Origin: Candidatus Saccharimonadota bacterium
GTDB lineage: Bacteria; Patescibacteriota; Saccharimonadia; Saccharimonadales; Saccharimonadaceae
Direction of reading: 5' to 3'
DNA: 37,951 nt
Assembly (NCBI GenBank): GCA_900555425.1
Contig: UNSM01000001.1
Coordinates: 1-37,951, forward strand
Notes under the pieces: model-generated
Told to the model about the DNA's origin: nothing
Database searches by the model: none
What the model saw: the letters and a program-made list of their open reading frames with translations, nothing else
Part shown: positions 32,059 through 37,951 of the stretch, piece after piece
Numbering within the stretch: the first letter of the stretch is position 1
Layout: every line of letters starts with the position of its first letter
Made by a program: the position numbers and the translations under genes

Positions 32059-32697
32059 ATGTTTGAAATAGAGTATAAAGGAGCAAATGCTGTTATTATT
32101 ACCACAAAGAAGCTTCGTGTGGTATTTGATCCGAATTTAGAGATTGTCGGAGGAAAAAATGTTCCTGTGGATAATGATGTAGAGGTGGTCACGGAGGATC
32201 GGTTTGCTGTTGTGAATTCTACACCAAGACTACTATTTTCGGGCCCAGGTGAATATGAAGTCGGAGACATTTCATTATTAGGAATTCCGGCGCGCCGGCA
32301 CATCGACACTACGGATGATGTTAAAAAATCTACAATATATAAAATTACGATTGGTGAAGCTAAGGGAGTGGTTGTCGGTAACATTGAGAATAAACTAACT
32401 GATGATCAGCTCGAAAATATAGGTGTTGTTGATTTTGCAATATTACCTGTCGGTGGAAATGGGTATACGTTAGACGTAATAGGAGCAACTTCAATAATTC
32501 GTCAGTTAGACCCTAAGGTGGTGATCCCGGTGCATTATAGTGACGCTACTTTGCATTATGAAGTTCCGCAAGACAGTGTGGATGAGTTTGTAAAAAACCT
32601 AGGAGCTCCAGTTGTTGAGGCTGGCTCAAAGTGGAAGTTAAAGAAAATAACGGATCTACCAGATAATTTAACAGTTGTTCAAATATCGAAAAGCTAG
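32059..32697 (+). CDS. Metallo-beta-lactamase-fold protein (UlaG-like), degenerate metal site
   Basis: 212 residues with the UlaG/L-ascorbate-lactonase-like start EIEYKGANAVIITTKKLRVV and DPNLE, then LLFSGPGEYEVGDISLLGIP, TIYKITIGEAKGVVVGNIEN, FAILPVGGNGYTLD and VVIPVHYSD. At the place of the family's HxHxDH motif it reads VVTEDRFAVVN, so the first metal ligands are missing; Asp and the late His remain. AGGAG lies before the ATG, 2 nt after the winged-helix gene. Could be non-catalytic or bind a single metal; substrate unknown. Confidence 0.82.
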   Translation: MFEIEYKGANAVIITTKKLRVVFDPNLEIVGGKNVPVDNDVEVVTEDRFAVVNSTPRLLFSGPGEYEVGDISLLGIPARRHIDTTDDVKKSTIYKITIGEAKGVVVGNIENKLTDDQLENIGVVDFAILPVGGNGYTLDVIGATSIIRQLDPKVVIPVHYSDATLHYEVPQDSVDEFVKNLGAPVVEAGSKWKLKKITDLPDNLTVVQISKS

Positions 32698-32715
32698 GGT
32701 CTTCTTGTTGAGTTA

Positions 32716-32758
32716 AAAATAACTCCGATTGTATTATCTATTATCGGAGTTATTTTAT
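32716..32758. terminator. Bidirectional terminator
   Basis: Perfect 12-bp stem AATAACTCCGAT (32718-32729) with ATCGGAGTTATT (32743-32754), flanked by T-runs on both strands. It ends the MBL-fold gene on the forward strand and rpmB on the reverse strand. Confidence 0.92.
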
Positions 32759-32776
32759 TAAAATTTGATTTAGCGA

Positions 32777-32986
32777 TTACTTATCAGCAGTTGCGCCCAA
32801 AATACCTTTTTTCTTCAGGGTGCGAATAGCTTTTGTGCTTAAAGTCATGGTAATTTTTTGACCGTCAACGACAAAAGTTTTCTTCTGAAGGTTTGGTTTG
32901 AAGACGCGTTTAGTGCGGCGCAGGGAGAAGCTGACGTTGTTGCCATACTGCTTGCCTTTGCCTGTTAAATCACATCGTGATGCCAT
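32777..32986 (-). CDS. rpmB: 50S ribosomal protein bL28
   Basis: 69 residues starting MASRCDLTGKGKQYGNNVSF, then LRRTKRVFKPNLQKKTFVVD, the bL28 signature. It has one Cys and no full zinc set. The start at 32986 is chosen because bL28 proteins begin here and a GAGAGTGG-like site precedes it; the 23-residue upstream extension possible in frame is not part of the family. Monocistronic between its own promoter and the bidirectional terminator. Confidence 0.95.
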   Translation of the reverse strand: MASRCDLTGKGKQYGNNVSFSLRRTKRVFKPNLQKKTFVVDGQKITMTLSTKAIRTLKKKGILGATADK

Positions 32987-33026
32987 TTCCACTCTCTTTA
33001 CTTTATTATTAATAACAATCCTTATT

Positions 33027-33055
33027 ATTGTAGCGACATTTGTATAATTAGTCAA
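33027..33055 (-). promoter_or_regulatory. Promoter of rpmB
   Basis: Reverse strand TTGACT (33055-33050), a 17-nt spacer and TACAAT (33032-33027). Expected leader about 35 nt with a ribosome-binding site. Confidence 0.75.
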
Positions 33056-33068
33056 GATTACGTATTGA

Positions 33069-33077
33069 TGCTATAAT
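33069..33077 (+). promoter_or_regulatory. Promoter of the site-2 protease gene
   Basis: TGCTATAAT with TATAAT at 33072-33077, 8 nt before the ATG at 33085, predicting a leaderless mRNA. It is divergent from the rpmB promoter. Confidence 0.75.
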
Positions 33078-33084
33078 AACACTT

Positions 33085-33729
33085 ATGATTTTAGAAATAA
33101 TAGTAGTTTTGATTGTTATATTATTGTCTATGACTATTCACGAGGCTATGCATGCTTTTATGGGATATGCATTGGGCGATAATACCGCAAAAGAAGAGGG
33201 GAGATTGACACTTAATCCCATAAGACATATCGATCCGGTGATGACTATTTTGCTTCCTTTGATTATGGTAGTGTTGCGTGCTCCGGTTTTCGGAGGGGCT
33301 AAGCCTGTTCCATTTAATCCAAATAGAGTCCGTTTTGGCGATTGGGGGGCGGCTCTTGTTGCTCTTTCTGGTCCAATTACTAATTTAATAATCGCCTTTA
33401 TTGCGTTTGGCGTCGGAGTGTTTAGCGGTGTTATTAATAATGCTGGGGCAGTACAGTCTACGATATTTGGACTGATTATTTCTACTGCTGTATCGGTGAA
33501 CCTGGGCTTTTTTGTTTTTAATATGCTACCAATTCCACCTCTGGACGGGTCTAGAATACTATACGCCGTAGCGCCAGATAGCATCAGGGGTGTTATGCAG
33601 AAAATTGAGCAGAACGGCATTCTTCTAGTGATGATTATAGTTGTGTTGTTTTCTGATGTAATCGGGCAGGTTATGTCGGGCTGTATTCGGGCAATTTTGC
33701 GTGTATTTATGAACATATTTGGTGTATAA
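33085..33729 (+). CDS. Site-2-protease-like metallopeptidase, M50 family
   Basis: Intramembrane zinc protease with 5-6 predicted helices. The zinc motif is in TIHEAMHAFMGYALGD (HExxH) in the first helix; the third ligand is in NMLPIPPLDGSRIL. GRLTLNPIRHIDPVMTILLP and FGGAKPVPFNPNRVRFGDWG are typical of the SpoIVFB/YwhC-like branch without PDZ domain. 214 residues. The natural substrate is unknown; family members cleave membrane-bound anti-sigma factors or signal peptides. Its stop codon is embedded in the -10 box of the next RNA gene. Confidence 0.93.
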   Translation: MILEIIVVLIVILLSMTIHEAMHAFMGYALGDNTAKEEGRLTLNPIRHIDPVMTILLPLIMVVLRAPVFGGAKPVPFNPNRVRFGDWGAALVALSGPITNLIIAFIAFGVGVFSGVINNAGAVQSTIFGLIISTAVSVNLGFFVFNMLPIPPLDGSRILYAVAPDSIRGVMQKIEQNGILLVMIIVVLFSDVIGQVMSGCIRAILRVFMNIFGV

Positions 33730-33730
33730 T
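33725..33730 (+). promoter_or_regulatory. -10 box of the structured RNA gene
   Basis: TATAAT overlapping the stop codon (33727-33729) of the protease gene. TG stands directly before it. No good -35. Transcription should start near 33737, just before the closing stem of the RNA. Confidence 0.65.
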
Positions 33731-33736
33731 AGGAGC

Positions 33737-33885
33737 ATACCCTGGATTTATCCGTGGGCGCGTATGATTTTCCTAACATCATATGATAGGGAGCTTTAAT
33801 GATTTATTGTCGTGGCAATAAGTTGCGAGCACCCACCTTGCATTTATGCGGGGAATATCTAGCGCCCACAGACAAGTCTAGGGTT
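33737..33885 (+). ncRNA. Structured RNA, 6S RNA-like
   Basis: About 147 nt forming one long rod. Closing stem CCCTGGA (33740-33746) with TCTAGGG (33877-33883); 7x7 internal loop; perfect 8-bp stem GTGGGCGC (33754-33761) with GCGCCCAC (33862-33869). A large central bubble carries a small hairpin on each side: TATGAT/ATCATA (33763-33783) on the 5' strand and CCTTGCA/TGCGGGG (33836-33853) on the 3' strand. Then an inner stem starts with GGG/CCC (33789-33791 with 33832-33834), and the apical hairpin is TTATTG/CAATAA (33804-33821). Closing stem, open bubble and apical stem are the plan of 6S RNA, which sequesters RNA polymerase. It lacks the SRP RNA loop motifs. The identification is by shape only. 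Confidence 0.6.
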
Positions 33886-33888
33886 TAG

Positions 33889-33897
33889 TGCTATAAT
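33889..33897 (+). promoter_or_regulatory. Promoter of rnpB (extended -10)
   Basis: TGCTATAAT with TATAAT at 33892-33897, about 8 nt before the RNase P RNA 5' end and only 6 nt after the closing stem of the upstream structured RNA. The 17-nt-spaced -35 position reads CAGACA. Confidence 0.75.
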
Positions 33898-33903
33898 ATA
33901 TCA

Positions 33904-34243
33904 TGTAGTCTGTTAGGTAATCGCTTAAGTTATACTTAAGAGGAAAGTCCGGGCAGCGAAGGATACGACAGTCGTTAACGGCGACCGGAGGCAACTCTAG
34001 GGAAAGTGCCACAGAAACGAAACTACCTTCGTATTTTATATACGAGGGAAAAGGTGAAACGAGTGGGGTAAGAGCCCACAGTCGTCTATGGCGACATAGA
34101 CGAGAGGTAAACCCTGTCGGCTGCAAGGAGATTTGCAAATAGGATTATCCGTCCGCAGATCGATAACCGCTTGATTTGTTTGGCAACAAGCAAACTAGAT
34201 AGATGATTGCCCTAGACAGAACCCGGCTTATAGGCAGACTATG
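33904..34243 (+). ncRNA. rnpB: RNase P RNA, bacterial type A-like
   Basis: Catalytic RNA that trims tRNA 5' leaders. Universally conserved segments are present: GAGGAAAGTCCGGGC (33940-33954), CACAGAAACGAAACTACC near 34010, AGGTGAAACGAGTGGGGTAA then GAGCCCACAG (34052-34082), and ACAGAACCCGGCTTATAG (34216-34233), which pairs with the first to form P4. The ends TAGTCTG (33906-33912) and CAGACTA (34235-34241) form P1. About 340 nt. A terminator follows within 5 nt. Confidence 0.95.
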
Positions 34244-34246
34244 AAT

Positions 34247-34277
34247 AAAACACCCTGCATAATGTCAGGGTGTTTTA
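34247..34277. terminator. Bidirectional terminator, rnpB and rplT
   Basis: AAAACACCCTG (34247-34257) with CAGGGTGTTTT (34266-34276), 11 bp and an 8-nt loop, with T-runs on both strands. It ends rnpB forward and the infC-rpmI-rplT operon in reverse. Confidence 0.92.
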
Positions 34278-34296
34278 TATTGGTAGTTTTATCCTG

Positions 34297-34638
34297 TTAT
34301 AGACTAGCTTTTACTATTTCAGCGAAAGCTTTTGGCTCGTTAACTGCCAATTCTGCTAATATTTTTCTATCAATCTCAATGTTTTTAGATTTCATAGAGG
34401 CTATAAGTTTGCCGTAAGTTGTGCCTTCTTGTCGAGCGGCTGCATTGATTCGGGTAATCCATAGACCGCGTAGATCGCGCTTCTTGTTTCGGCGATCGCG
34501 GTAGGCGTACTGTAGAGCTCTGATAACACCTTGTTTTGCAAGACGAAAACTTCTGGTGCGATTATGCTGCATTCCCTCAGCTGCTTTTAAGATTTTTTTG
34601 TGCTTAGCGCGTGCGGCAACTCCTCGTTTTACTCGCAT
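34297..34638 (-). CDS. rplT: 50S ribosomal protein bL20
   Basis: 113 residues with the family start [20 protein letters not shown] and [39 protein letters not shown]. Early 23S rRNA binder; in several bacteria L20 represses its own operon by binding leader RNA. The ATG lies 2 nt after the rpmI stop, with GGAG inside the end of rpmI. Confidence 0.97.
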   Translation of the reverse strand: MRVKRGVAARAKHKKILKAAEGMQHNRTRSFRLAKQGVIRALQYAYRDRRNKKRDLRGLWITRINAAARQEGTTYGKLIASMKSKNIEIDRKILAELAVNEPKAFAEIVKASL

Positions 34639-34640
34639 AA

Positions 34641-34835
34641 CTATACTCCCATTGCTCGACGGGCGTTCTTGGCCATCGAACCAGTTACTGTTGCTGTTGT
34701 GTTGATTGCGCGCTTACGACTTTTTGACTTTTTAGCCAACAAGTGGCCGCCAAATGCGCGCTGGCGGGTCAATTTTCCGGTGCTGGTCAGCTTGATACGC
34801 TTCGCAGTGCCTTTGTGGGTCTTTAGCTTTGGCAT
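34641..34835 (-). CDS. rpmI: 50S ribosomal protein bL35
   Basis: 64 residues, [20 protein letters not shown] then [19 protein letters not shown], a classic bL35. Start overlaps the infC stop (TAATG); AAGGAG lies inside the last infC codons, so the genes are translationally coupled. Confidence 0.97.
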   Translation of the reverse strand: MPKLKTHKGTAKRIKLTSTGKLTRQRAFGGHLLAKKSKSRKRAINTTATVTGSMAKNARRAMGV

Positions 34836-35341
34836 TATTTACTCCTTATTACTACGCTCAGATTGCGACCAGCCATCTGAGGTTTTTGCTCTAATATTGC
34901 GTCCTCACTAAGGTGCTCCATGATTTTGTCGATCAATTCGTAGCCGATCTCTTTATGGGCCATTTCACGACCTTTGTAGACCACTTGTATGCGAACTTTA
35001 TGTCCGCCCTCTAAAAATTTACGGATCTTCTTCAGCTTAACCTCTAGGTCTCCAGCTCCTATCTTTAGACCAAAGCGCATCTGCTTTAGGTCTCCAGATT
35101 TGGCTTGGCGCCGATTCTTCTGTTGATCCTTCATTTTTTGGTACTGGTACTTACCCCAGTCAATGATTTTAGCAACTGGCGGATTGGCTCCCGGTGATAT
35201 TTCAACTAGGTCAAGATTCATGTCGTTGGCCTTACTTAAAGCCTCTTTAAGGGACATGATTCCTAGCTGCTCGCCATCAGGACCAATTATCCGCAGCTCT
35301 CTTGCACGGATTGCTCCGTTGATACGGATTGATTTATTAAT
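34835..35341 (-). CDS. infC: Translation initiation factor IF-3, AUU start
   Basis: 168 residues: N domain INKSIRINGAIRARELRIIG and DGEQLGIMSLKEALSKANDM, a linker helix rich in Lys/Gln, and C domain RFGLKIGAGDLEVKLKKIRK, GHKVRIQVVYKGREMAHKEI. The start is set at an ATT (35341-35339), because AAGGAG (35355-35350) lies exactly 8 nt upstream; the only other start before the conserved domain is a TTG at 35365 with no such site. AUU starts are the known, self-limiting feature of infC in E. coli and Bacillus. Head of infC-rpmI-rplT. Confidence 0.93.
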   Translation of the reverse strand: MNKSIRINGAIRARELRIIGPDGEQLGIMSLKEALSKANDMNLDLVEISPGANPPVAKIIDWGKYQYQKMKDQQKNRRQAKSGDLKQMRFGLKIGAGDLEVKLKKIRKFLEGGHKVRIQVVYKGREMAHKEIGYELIDKIMEHLSEDAILEQKPQMAGRNLSVVIRSK

Positions 35342-35386
35342 CTCTGGCTCTCCTTTTTGAAGCAATTTTAGATTAACTCAGTTGCT

Positions 35387-35415
35387 ATTGTAACAGAGAT
35401 GTTTGTTATTTTCAA
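35387..35415 (-). promoter_or_regulatory. Promoter of the infC operon
   Basis: Reverse strand TTGAAA (35415-35410), a 17-nt spacer and TACAAT (35392-35387) with an extended TGT. Expected leader about 40 nt. I see no long structured L20-binding leader in this space. Confidence 0.75.
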
Positions 35416-35424
35416 GGATAATAA

Positions 35425-36948
35425 TTAACCTATGTTAATCTGTCTATATTGTAGGCTTTCTGCTATATGTGGAATTTCTATGGATGTGGATCCTTCTAAA
35501 TCTGCGATAGTGCGAGAAACTTTTATAACTTTAAAATAGCTGCGAGTGCTTAAATCTAGTTTTCTGGCTGCGTTCGTCAAGAAGGTTTTTGCAGATTCTG
35601 AGATTGATGTGATTTTATCAACGTTACTACTTGGAATGTCATTGTTGTATTTGTAACTACACTTATATCTGTCTCTCTGAATAGAGTAGGCTTTATGTAT
35701 CTCAGATAAAAATGTCTCTTGTTGTGATTTTGTCGACATTTTATTATTTAATAATTTTTCATGGGGGACTCGCGAAACCGATACCGTTAGGTCTATTCGA
35801 TCGAGTAGCGGTCCCGATAATCTTTTTTGGTAATTTAGAATCTGATTTTGTGAGCATATGCAAGTTTTTTCTGAGTCTCCAAGAAATCCACAAGGACAAG
35901 GATTCATTGTGGCTACTAATAAGAAATTGGCAGGGAAATTGAACTTACCATTTGCACGACTGACGGTAATTTCATGATCCTCTAGAGGCTGACGAAGCGA
36001 TTCAAGTACAGTACGCGGATATTCGAGTAGCTCATCGAGAAATAGGACGCCTCTATGAGCTAAACTGATTTCTCCTGGCTGCACTTTCGATCCTCCGCCA
36101 ATAATAGAGGCTCTACTTGCGGTGTGGTGCGGCGACCTGAACGGTCTATCTATTATGGGATTATTTATTATAGTGTGTTCTCCAAGACTGTGAAGTTTTG
36201 TCACTTCTACTATTTCATCCTCTGATAGGGCTGGTAATAGATTCTTCAGAGATTTTGCCAACATAGTTTTTCCTGATCCCGGAGGACCGGACAATAAAAT
36301 ATTATGCCTTCCGGCAACGGCTATTTGAATCGCTCTTTTTGCTTGTTCTTGTCCGTAGATGTCATCGATGGTTGGAGTGCTTTTATGATTGAGATATATA
36401 TTTTTTATTGATGATCTGTCTATTGGCTTAATGATCTTTTCTTTTTTGAGATGTAAGAAGAGTGATTTTAGGTTTTCTACTGGAAATACATCAACTCCAG
36501 TCACTAGCGCCGCTTGTTTGGCGTTTTGGGCTGGCACGTATACTGATTTAATTTTTTGGTTTTTGGCTACTTCGGCTGTAATGATTGCTGATCGTATTGG
36601 GCGTAGACTGCCGTCTAATGCCAATTCACCTGCAAAAACCGCATTACTTACGTCGCTTTGGTTGAGTGCACCGCTAATGCATAAAATAGATAAGGCAATG
36701 GGGAGATCAAAGTGAGATCCGTCTTTTGGTAACTCTGCCGGTGCTAAGTTGATGATTATTTTTCCTTTCGGAAAATCTAGGGAAGAGTTTTTTATTGCAC
36801 TACGTACCCGATCTCTGGACTCATCGATGGCCTTATTGCCCATTCCGACAATTTGTAGACTAGGAAGCCCTTTTGACATATCTCCCTCAACTTCGATGAT
36901 TTGTCCATTAAATCCGTAGGGTGTAGCTGAAATAACTCTACTAATCAT
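35425..36948 (-). CDS. comM: ComM/YifB magnesium-chelatase-like AAA+ ATPase
   Basis: 507 residues. An N-terminal Lon-protease-like (ChlI) domain (GLPSLQIVGMGNKAIDESRD, LAPAELPKDGSHFDLPIAL) precedes the AAA+ motor: Walker A LLSGPPGSGKTMLAKSLKNL, Walker B HRGVLFLDELLE, sensor region LVATMNPCPCG, and zinc-like Cys set CPCG...CICS. The C-terminal domain holds SGPLLDRIDL. ComM is a bidirectional branch-migration helicase that extends recombination during natural transformation in Vibrio. With the pilus genes here it supports a DNA-uptake pathway. The ATG lies 7 nt after its -10 box, so it is likely leaderless. Confidence 0.95.
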   Translation of the reverse strand: MISRVISATPYGFNGQIIEVEGDMSKGLPSLQIVGMGNKAIDESRDRVRSAIKNSSLDFPKGKIIINLAPAELPKDGSHFDLPIALSILCISGALNQSDVSNAVFAGELALDGSLRPIRSAIITAEVAKNQKIKSVYVPAQNAKQAALVTGVDVFPVENLKSLFLHLKKEKIIKPIDRSSIKNIYLNHKSTPTIDDIYGQEQAKRAIQIAVAGRHNILLSGPPGSGKTMLAKSLKNLLPALSEDEIVEVTKLHSLGEHTIINNPIIDRPFRSPHHTASRASIIGGGSKVQPGEISLAHRGVLFLDELLEYPRTVLESLRQPLEDHEITVSRANGKFNFPANFLLVATMNPCPCGFLGDSEKTCICSQNQILNYQKRLSGPLLDRIDLTVSVSRVPHEKLLNNKMSTKSQQETFLSEIHKAYSIQRDRYKCSYKYNNDIPSSNVDKITSISESAKTFLTNAARKLDLSTRSYFKVIKVSRTIADLEGSTSIEIPHIAESLQYRQINIG

Positions 36949-36954
36949 GAATCT

Positions 36955-36983
36955 ATTAAAACATAAGCATGTAGATTTTTGAA
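36955..36983 (-). promoter_or_regulatory. Promoter of comM
   Basis: Reverse strand TTCAAA (36983-36978), a 17-nt spacer and TTTAAT (36960-36955) with an extended TGT, ending 7 nt before the ATG. Confidence 0.65.
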
Positions 36984-36994
36984 TGAGATCAGGG

Positions 36995-37000
36995 TATAAT
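36995..37000 (+). promoter_or_regulatory. -10 box of tmRNA
   Basis: TATAAT at 36995-37000, 15 nt before the mature 5' end; the precursor would carry a short leader removed by RNase P. It is divergent from comM. Confidence 0.7.
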
Positions 37001-37014
37001 ATGAATCGATATGT

Positions 37015-37405
37015 GGGGCTGATATAGCTTTCGACAATTGGACCTTATCATGACATTCTGCGAGCCGACGATACGCGTAACGTATATTTTTTAGATGCAA
37101 AAAACTTTGCAAGCAAAGTTGCGGGCCTATTCCAGGTTCGTGCTTTCGCACCAGCTGTAGCGTAATTTTCTATAGCCATCTTGCCGCGCAGGCAACATAG
37201 TGTGGACGAGGTGTTATATTTATGTTGCTCGCTGTGATTCTGGAAGTAGCAGACTCATGGGACTTTTTCTACGTAACGTAGCTCGGTATTTTTGGCTTAT
37301 TTTTAAGTCGAGTGGCGTTATAAATTAAATTGAAATAAGACTATGCTTGTAGACGGATGTTGTGATACCAGTTGGACCCGGGGGCAGTACCCGGCAGCTC
37401 CACCA
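37015..37405 (+). ncRNA. ssrA: tmRNA (one-piece)
   Basis: Rescues stalled ribosomes. The tRNA-like ends pair: GGGGCTG (37015-37021) with CAGCTCC (37395-37401), then ACCA encoded (37402-37405). GATATAGCTTTCGAC and the T-arm region GACCCGGGGGCAGTACCCGG are conserved. The resume codon is GCA at 37097 in the context TTAGATGCA, like E. coli TTAGTCGCA. The tag has 22 residues, beginning AKNFASKV and ending FAPAVA, with stop TAA at 37163-37165. The small non-polar end AVA matches ClpXP-type tags. Length 391 nt is usual. Confidence 0.96.
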
Positions 37406-37419
37406 GATAGATTAGATTA

Positions 37420-37449
37420 AAAGTCAGCCCTATCGCTGGCTTTATTTAT
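37420..37449 (+). terminator. Terminator of tmRNA
   Basis: AAAGTCAGC (37420-37428) with GCTGGCTTT (37435-37443), 9 bp including one G-U, 6-nt loop, then a T-rich run (TTTATTTAT). Starts 15 nt after the CCA end. Confidence 0.88.
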
Positions 37450-37474
37450 GTTAAAGAGTAGAATTTATCTTTAA

Positions 37475-37511
37475 TATAGAAAAACAACCACCTGCGAGTA
37501 GTGGTTGTTTT
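37475..37511 (-). terminator. Terminator of the candidate small RNA
   Basis: AAAACAACCAC (37481-37491) with GTGGTTGTTTT (37501-37511), perfect 11 bp, 9-nt loop. The reverse strand ends with TTTTT and then CTAT; the forward T-run is shorter, so reverse use is favoured. Confidence 0.85.
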
Positions 37512-37580
37512 CAAAAAAGTGGAGTTTTACAATTTCTTTTTATTTTTGGCTTCTGTATAACTTTTTTATTCAGAAGCTAC
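37475..37580 (-). ncRNA. Candidate small RNA, convergent to tmRNA
   Basis: About 100 nt between a strong reverse promoter and a strong reverse terminator. The predicted transcript starts near 37580 with GGGGTAGCTTCTG. A 7-bp hairpin, GCTTCTG with CAGAAGC (reverse strand 37577-37550), is followed by an A-rich single-stranded middle. No ATG or other usable reading frame exists inside, so it is probably non-coding. A-rich linkers between hairpins are common in regulatory RNAs. Function unknown. Confidence 0.6.
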
Positions 37581-37584
37581 CCCT

Positions 37585-37613
37585 ATAATAAGCTATATAA
37601 ATGCTTATGTCAA
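37585..37613 (-). promoter_or_regulatory. Promoter of the candidate small RNA
   Basis: Reverse strand TTGACA (37613-37608), an exact consensus -35, a 17-nt spacer and TATTAT (37590-37585). One of the strongest promoters in the window. Confidence 0.82.
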
Positions 37614-37951
37614 CAATATTTTTGTAAAAAGTTGAGTAAAAAATACCACACATTTTATAATCTTCTTTCTAATTTTCGCAACTATTTTTCTAACGGCTTT
37701 TACTATGAAGTTACATGCCAGAGACTGGTGCTTGTTTGATGGTCTTTTTATGTGTATTACAAATTAAATTGCCGTACATTTTCTAGGATTCTTTTAATTG
37801 AAGCGTAAATGATGGTTTTGTGCGCTGTGAGTAAACTTTATTCTTTCGTTTTGTAATTTTTAATTAAAACTGTTGTATAACATTTTGATGTATAAGATTT
37901 AATATACATACTGATGCTTGGATGTTCTTATAATAATATAAAAAATATTTT
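37614..37951. other. AT-rich stretch without recognised gene
   Basis: About 340 nt of AT-rich sequence with no long reading frame on either strand, no RNA gene that I recognise and no clear DnaA-box cluster. The longest start-to-stop frame noted is a 20-codon ATG frame at 37705 without any promoter or ribosome-binding site nearby. A TATAAT-like string near 37927 may be the promoter of a gene beyond the window. Confidence 0.6.

Noticed and set aside
33138..33782. 214-codon reverse frame opposite the M50 protease gene
   Set aside because: Antisense shadow: the forward frame carries HExxH and PPLDG motifs and a promoter, while the reverse product matches nothing and runs into the structured RNA.
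33740..33883. SRP (4.5S) RNA as identity of the structured RNA
   Set aside because: The conserved apical SRP motif (AGGTCCGGAAGGAAGCAGCC type) is absent; the apical loop is TCGTGG.
33878..34138. 86-codon reverse frame
   Set aside because: Antisense to the conserved part of RNase P RNA.
36945..37151. 68-codon reverse frame upstream of comM
   Set aside because: Overlaps the tmRNA 5' half and the comM promoter; only an antisense open stretch.
37705..37767. 20-codon ATG frame in the AT-rich end
   Set aside because: No promoter, ribosome-binding site or recognisable product; expected by chance.
1..37951. CRISPR arrays, insertion sequences, prophage or toxin-antitoxin modules
   Set aside because: No spaced direct repeats, transposase, terminal inverted repeats or phage genes were seen; the only recombinase is a lone Xer-type gene between housekeeping genes.

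Overview
The window looks like chromosomal core sequence of a Candidate Phyla Radiation bacterium, most likely a Saccharibacteria (TM7) member. I infer this from the compact, partly overlapping genes, a TGS-less threonyl-tRNA synthetase, a minimal type IV pilus (T4P) locus linked to comM, and small winged-helix and membrane proteins typical of these genomes. UGA acts as a stop codon (ftsK ends in TGA), so the recoded UGA=Gly lineages (Absconditabacteria, Gracilibacteria) are excluded. The lineage rests on family resemblance, since no database search was possible. I see no insertion sequence, prophage or CRISPR array.

Layout. 1-8 kb: 3' part of an RNase J gene, ftsK, an unknown gene, the rpsF-ssb-rpsR operon, efp, tlyA, and convergent ychF. 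8-22.4 kb: a 995-residue secreted protein followed by a T4P locus: pilM, pilN, pilO, a small one-helix protein, pilB, pilT, pilC, major pilin, prepilin peptidase, three minor pilins and a PilX-like protein. 22.4-28.7 kb: a Xer-type recombinase, ndk, tRNA-Arg with a PH-domain protein and a SurA/PrsA-like foldase, tRNA-Thr with a small membrane protein and a GT2 glycosyltransferase, nrdR, a 41-residue gene and tRNA-Val. 28.7-33.7 kb: thrS, miaA, a winged-helix protein, a metallo-beta-lactamase-fold protein, rpmB and a site-2-protease-like peptidase. 33.7-38 kb: a structured RNA resembling 6S RNA, rnpB, infC-rpmI-rplT (reverse strand), comM, tmRNA, and a probable small RNA on the reverse strand.

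How the parts fit. The pilus genes supply a platform (PilM/N/O/C), two motor ATPases (PilB extension, PilT retraction), a processing enzyme and pilins. The secreted protein just upstream is a candidate surface or adhesion component. With comM and ssb in the window, DNA uptake or host attachment are plausible pilus roles.

The strongest genome-scale signal is promoter geometry. At least twelve protein genes start 7-12 nt after a TATAAT-like -10 box, usually preceded by TGn and often with a -35 element 17 nt upstream, leaving no room for a Shine-Dalgarno site. They are probably leaderless. Two further genes start 5-6 nt after the CCA end of a tRNA gene. Ribosomal protein genes and operon-internal genes instead carry clear AAGGAG-type sites, so two modes of initiation seem to coexist.
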